Shown one piece after another: positions 59,901 through 64,000 of a DNA stretch of 64,000 nt (positions are counted from its first letter, which is position 1; each line of letters starts with the position of its first letter). The notes beneath the pieces are model-generated. The model did not search any database. It saw only the letters and a list, made by a program, of their open reading frames with translations, and was not told the origin of the DNA. The DNA is from Callipepla californica brunnescens (taxonomy: Eukaryota; Chordata; Aves; Galliformes; Odontophoridae): assembly GCA_023055505.1 (NCBI GenBank), contig JALIRH010000001.1, positions 91,666,530 through 91,730,529 of the forward strand. The letters are read 5' to 3'. Position numbers and translations under genes: made by a program.

Positions 59901-62900
59901 AGAAACACCACATTTACTATTTCTTTAAAAGGGAGAATTCCTTCTTCAACCTTTGTGCTTAGAATCTAAATATATGTACATATATGAGCTAAGAATGCAT
60001 TATAGCCATTACTGTATTCTTTAAAGGGATTGTATTGGAGGCTTCAGAGCTTTTTTGTTTTGCCTTTCTCCATCTTACATCTTTATTCAAAGACGTTTTC
60101 TTTCAAAAGCAAAGGAGTTTACAACTTTCACTTATCACACTGAGTGATGACAAAAAGGATTTTCAGTTGAATTCTACTTGCCCAACTTCAGCTATTTAAA
60201 AATAAGACACCTTTTATTGCCTAGGCATCTATTGCTTAATCTTCCCCTATAGTCAGAATAGAAGAGAGAGAAAAGGGAACTGCCAAGGCTTTGAGGGAAA
60301 TTCAGCATATACTGTGACACGAAATACTGATTCTCCATCTCTGTTGGACATGTACCCTAGACAACTAGCCTAGACACTATGCTGAACTTTTAAATAACTA
60401 AACTGAAATGAGATTGCACTAGTTTCTGTGTTCTCATTGCTGAAATTATAAGCCTAATGAAGCCAACCTATTATTCACTTTGCTTTCTAGCTTTTTGTTT
60501 CTAAAATCATAATAACTCCTACACTGTCACGGGAAGTACTTTGAAATATATTATTTAAGTATCATTATACATCTATATATTGCAGTAATAAGATTTTTCG
60601 ATCTGAGCAGGAACAGGATGTCAAAGAATTTAATTTTTTTTCCCACCATATGCAGTTCAGAGCAATCTAGAAAACAGTACAGATAATAGCAAGTTTTTAT
60701 CTTTTCTGTGGTTCCTAATGAAACCTGAATTCTTTCTTTTACTGAAATACTTAGTAGATACGGGTAAATTGAAGGACAAAACCTATAAGAAATTTATACA
60801 GATTATAATAGACTGCTGGAAGCTAAAATCATTTCCTAATAGAAGAAGAGTTCCAACTTCATCCTTTGGGATCAAAAGGAGAAGACTGTTGCGAGTTTGG
60901 AAGTGTCTGGAGTGAAGCTCTGTGTGACTGCTTATTATGCAGTCTAAACAGAGAATCAATCCAGACAACACTATTCTGAGATTTGATTTTAAACTTCACT
61001 TGTGATATTGCCTCCGTTAAAGAAATTAATGTCAAGTAAGCAACAAGGGGTTCAAGGGTAATGTAACTCAAACAGGTTGTCTTTCCTAAGGGAAATGCTG
61101 CCAAAAAAAGAAAAGAAAATGAGGTCAAACTGTTGCCAAAATTGCTCTTCAGGGAAACAGCACTCTGCTGCAAGTATTACATGTCTGAAAACATTAATCT
61201 TGCATTGCAAATATATATATTTGTAGAGATAAGTATTTGTATGTCTAGGTATGTACTACATATATGTGTACAGACATACATTTCTGTTATGATCTACATA
61301 TTAACACAAACCTACGTATCTCCCTCTTGTATTGTAGAACTTAATGAAATGATTATATTGTTTATGAGCAGTGGCTTGATTTTCCAAACACTGCAATAGT
61401 AGCAATCTTCAGTGAGAGAAGACACATTTTCCATTATCGTGGGAATTTGGAAAGTGTTTACAATCTGTTTTTCTCACTGAAATTGAGAAGAAAATTAATT
61501 TCTTATAGAACAGAATGAGATGTTAAACAGCCTACATACTTCTGCTTATTTGTAAACTGCCAATCAAGATGGAGGGGATATGGACCTAACTACAGATGAA
61601 TGAACTGCTTCACAGAGTGACAACCTTGCTAGAATACAGTGACTATTTCCAGCTGGGAGGTCAACAGCATATAAAAATGGCTTGTGAAGCTGAACAGGTA
61701 CTAAGAACAATGCACAAATCATAAGAGACAGCAGAACGGTGGACAAGGCAACAGGGTTCCAAATGGACGAGACCACTATGAAAAACTATCAGAAACCTAT
61801 GAATGTTTCATTTCTGTCAATTTAATGTCTTTCTTGGTGGACAAATTGCACAAAGCAGAAAATTATAGTGCCTAGTGCAGAATACCCCTTTAAGGTTGGA
61901 TATTGAGTGTTAATTCAGCTAGAGATGAATTAACAATAAGTTCTTTGACTGCAATTTAACAAGATATTCAAGCACTTGAAGCTCAGTGTTAAGCTTAACA
62001 CTGAAATTCTCCTTAAATTATCTTAAATTCTCCTACATGCAGCCAAACACCACCCTAAGCCCTCCAGCGTTGCAGATATCAGGTTTGATCCAATGCATCC
62101 AAAATGAAAGCAGTTTCCCTAGTGGTAGCAAAGACTTACAGAAAGTGCTACATTTAAAATACAATATTCCTGAACTCAGAAGTATCACTGATATTTAAAT
62201 CTTAACTTACTTTATGAATATACTGAAGATCTACCCACATAGAAGGAATTATGATAAATTCATAATATGAATTCATATTCAAATCATATTTCTTTTCAGA
62301 ATCCCTGGAATCCCCTAATCTAAAGCTTGATCTGAGAACTGTGAGGTGCATACTTTGGGGGAAACATACGTTTGTGGGCTAGTAATATAGTGCATTTCTC
62401 AAGTCCCTTAATAACTTTTCCAAGAAAATATGTTAACAGAGCTTACTTTCCACCTGTATTTAAAGTTCTTACTGTGAATAAATCTAACAAATAACTTTCA
62501 CAGTGACTAATAGCTTTTCTGAAAACTTCATAATACTGATGCAGTAATTTTCAAAGTGCAAATATTGAGATAAAGAAGTTTCATTTCTGATTCATTCTCT
62601 GAAAGTGTGAATCCAAAACTGCCTCACAAATAAAACTTCTGTCCTTCAGAATAGCATGGCTTTTAATTCTACATATCTTCCACAAAAGTTACCCCAAAAG
62701 TTCTGGTTATTACTTAATTTAGATACTCGTGAATGTACTACATGGATATCTGAATTATGACTGTTAGTTCTGTTCAGTTTTTTATTTTTCACACACGTTC
62801 AACACTGATCTTCTAAAACATGTTTTCATTCCTGCTCATGAGTCTGTTTTGCATTTCATCCTTGGAAATAATGTTTTGTTTTTTTCAGGCCAACTGATCT

Positions 62901-64000
62901 TTAAGCGTATGCATATTTAACACACAGACTCACTGGCATAGCCTTGAAATCCTTCCATGAGATACACAGCCACTGGTATGAATAGCACGGTAACACTTGT
63001 AATTTCAGACTGCCAAAATTCATTAGAGCATTGTTTTATTTTAGTTTTTAGAAGCAGCTGATAAATTCCAACTTGCCTCTTATATTCCTATTTGCAACCC
63101 TGAAAGCTTGTGGAAGGCTGCCACAAGATCGGATTTTGTTCTTTACTAAAAATCATATTGGCATTGTTCTTTACCAGACTTCTGGAACATTCTAACTTTT
63201 GTCTGAACAACTTTTAAGAACTTAAGATTTATCACCTTTTCCTAATCACCAAGGGAATTTCTTCTCTTTCCTTCAGAAATTTTCTCAGTTGTCCTATCTT
63301 GTTAAAAAAATAGCGGTCTGCTGGTCATAAACCCAGTGGCACATATCTTTCACATGTGCTAAAGACATATCCTCTCTAGAGCAAGTTGGGTATGTCCATG
63401 TTCCTCAGCATTTGATTCTGAAGCCTGCTTTGGTCTGTTGAACTCCCACGGTCCACTGTAGTTTCCTCTGATTTTTAGGTAGGACGTACTGAAGCACTGT
63501 GAGTGCTCTGTAGCAATCTTTCAGAGAGGTATTTTTCTGGCATGAAATTGAGAGTGTGCACTGGATGTACCATGAGGACATCTGGAGGCATTTAAGGATG
63601 CAACACCTCATGAGGTATTGATGCAGAGGTGTGTAGAGTGGATACAGGCAGACATACTGTCTCTTAGTATTGGCTCCTGGAGTGAGTTTATCATAGCATT
63701 AAGTGGTTCAACACAAAGTTAGACAGTAGGATAACTAATCTGCCTTGAGAAATAACTGTTACAATACTCAAGTTTTCAGTTTAGACATCTTTTACTTAAA
63801 GGTGTAAATATCCTCTAGCTATTTTTCTGCTAACATTTTACTATTTGATAGCCCCTCTACACTGATAGCTTATTTGTTCATGATTTTTTAAATTCCTTTA
63901 TTTATCCCAGTAACTACTTGAATATCTCCATCAATGTAGAACTTCCATGAATGGGTAGCACATAATGCAGTCATGGTAAGCATTTTTTCTGCCATTAACA
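53994..64000. other. 10-kb repeat-poor stretch, no gene seen
   Basis: No recognisable CR1, LTR or mariner sequence and only short simple runs (for example T9 near 57028 and 58828). Open frames do not exceed 112 codons (57023-57361, + strand) and show no family motif. Contains the 22-bp palindrome listed separately. Such repeat-poor DNA may hold conserved non-coding elements, which cannot be judged from one sequence. Confidence 0.6.
61983..62004. repeat. perfect 22-bp palindrome
   Basis: Two 11-bp arms without a spacer, tcagtgttaag and cttaacactga, centred on AAGCTT (61991-61996). It could be a dimeric protein site or could extrude as a cruciform, or be chance. Confidence 0.95.

Noticed and set aside
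1..64000. CRISPR arrays, bacterial operons, phage or plasmid features
   Set aside because: Composition, CR1/LTR content and lack of packed reading frames show vertebrate nuclear DNA. No regularly spaced repeats other than microsatellites.
1..64000. tRNA, rRNA and snRNA genes
   Set aside because: No A-box/B-box pair with a plausible cloverleaf and no recognisable U6, 5S or rRNA segments were seen by eye. A covariance-model search could still find something diverged.

Overview
The window is vertebrate nuclear DNA with the signature of a bird, most likely a galliform such as chicken. It is AT-rich and has no bacterial-style gene packing. Its interspersed repeats are mainly CR1 LINEs, avian endogenous-retrovirus (ERV) solo LTRs and short mariner fragments resembling the chicken Mariner1_GG/Galluhop group. 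Family names come from memory of these sequences, not from a search. The species cannot be fixed from this window.

I found no intact protein-coding gene, no RNA gene and no exon I can support. The best reading is intergenic or deep-intronic DNA. The only coding signal is dead: CR1 reverse transcriptase/endonuclease and ORF1 remnants, the amino-terminal end of a mariner transposase in two places, and one unexplained minus-strand coiled-coil-like remnant at about 19.1-20.5 kb that may be a processed pseudogene.

Layout: 1-2035 is a CR1 ORF2-to-3'-end copy on the + strand, split by a second, inverted CR1 with a 6-bp target duplication. 2036-9100 is mostly unique DNA with a mariner fragment (6298-6517) and a CR1 3' end (6824-7482). 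9101-17985 is a repeat cluster: a solo LTR (9101-9663), a probable second LTR (about 11800-12160), a solo LTR with a perfect 5-bp duplication (12209-12945), a same-family LTR on the opposite strand inside a CR1 (15570-16079, again with a perfect 5-bp duplication), and a CR1 3' end / LTR tail / CR1 ORF1 mosaic (16948-17985). 19085-20540 holds the coiled-coil remnant, next to a small CR1 ORF1 piece (20600-20710). 20711-34157 is largely unique with one CR1 (27401-28100). 34158-35300 is an inverted CR1 retaining endonuclease and RT parts. 35301-46384 holds simple repeats, an LTR fragment (about 38060-38225) and a long composite LTR (42345-43584). 46385-46764 is another solo LTR. 50150-50382 is the second mariner fragment, 52164-52365 a long TA microsatellite with a purine-rich flank, and 52651-53993 two small CR1 pieces. 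53994-64000 is about 10 kb with no recognisable repeat.

There is no operon or pathway to describe. The biological content is a layered record of transposition in which several insertions can be ordered by nesting. The items most worth checking are the 19-20.5 kb remnant, the two LTRs with perfect target duplications, the CR1 GDSL-type ORF1 remnant inside a three-part mosaic, and a perfect 22-bp palindrome at 61983-62004.
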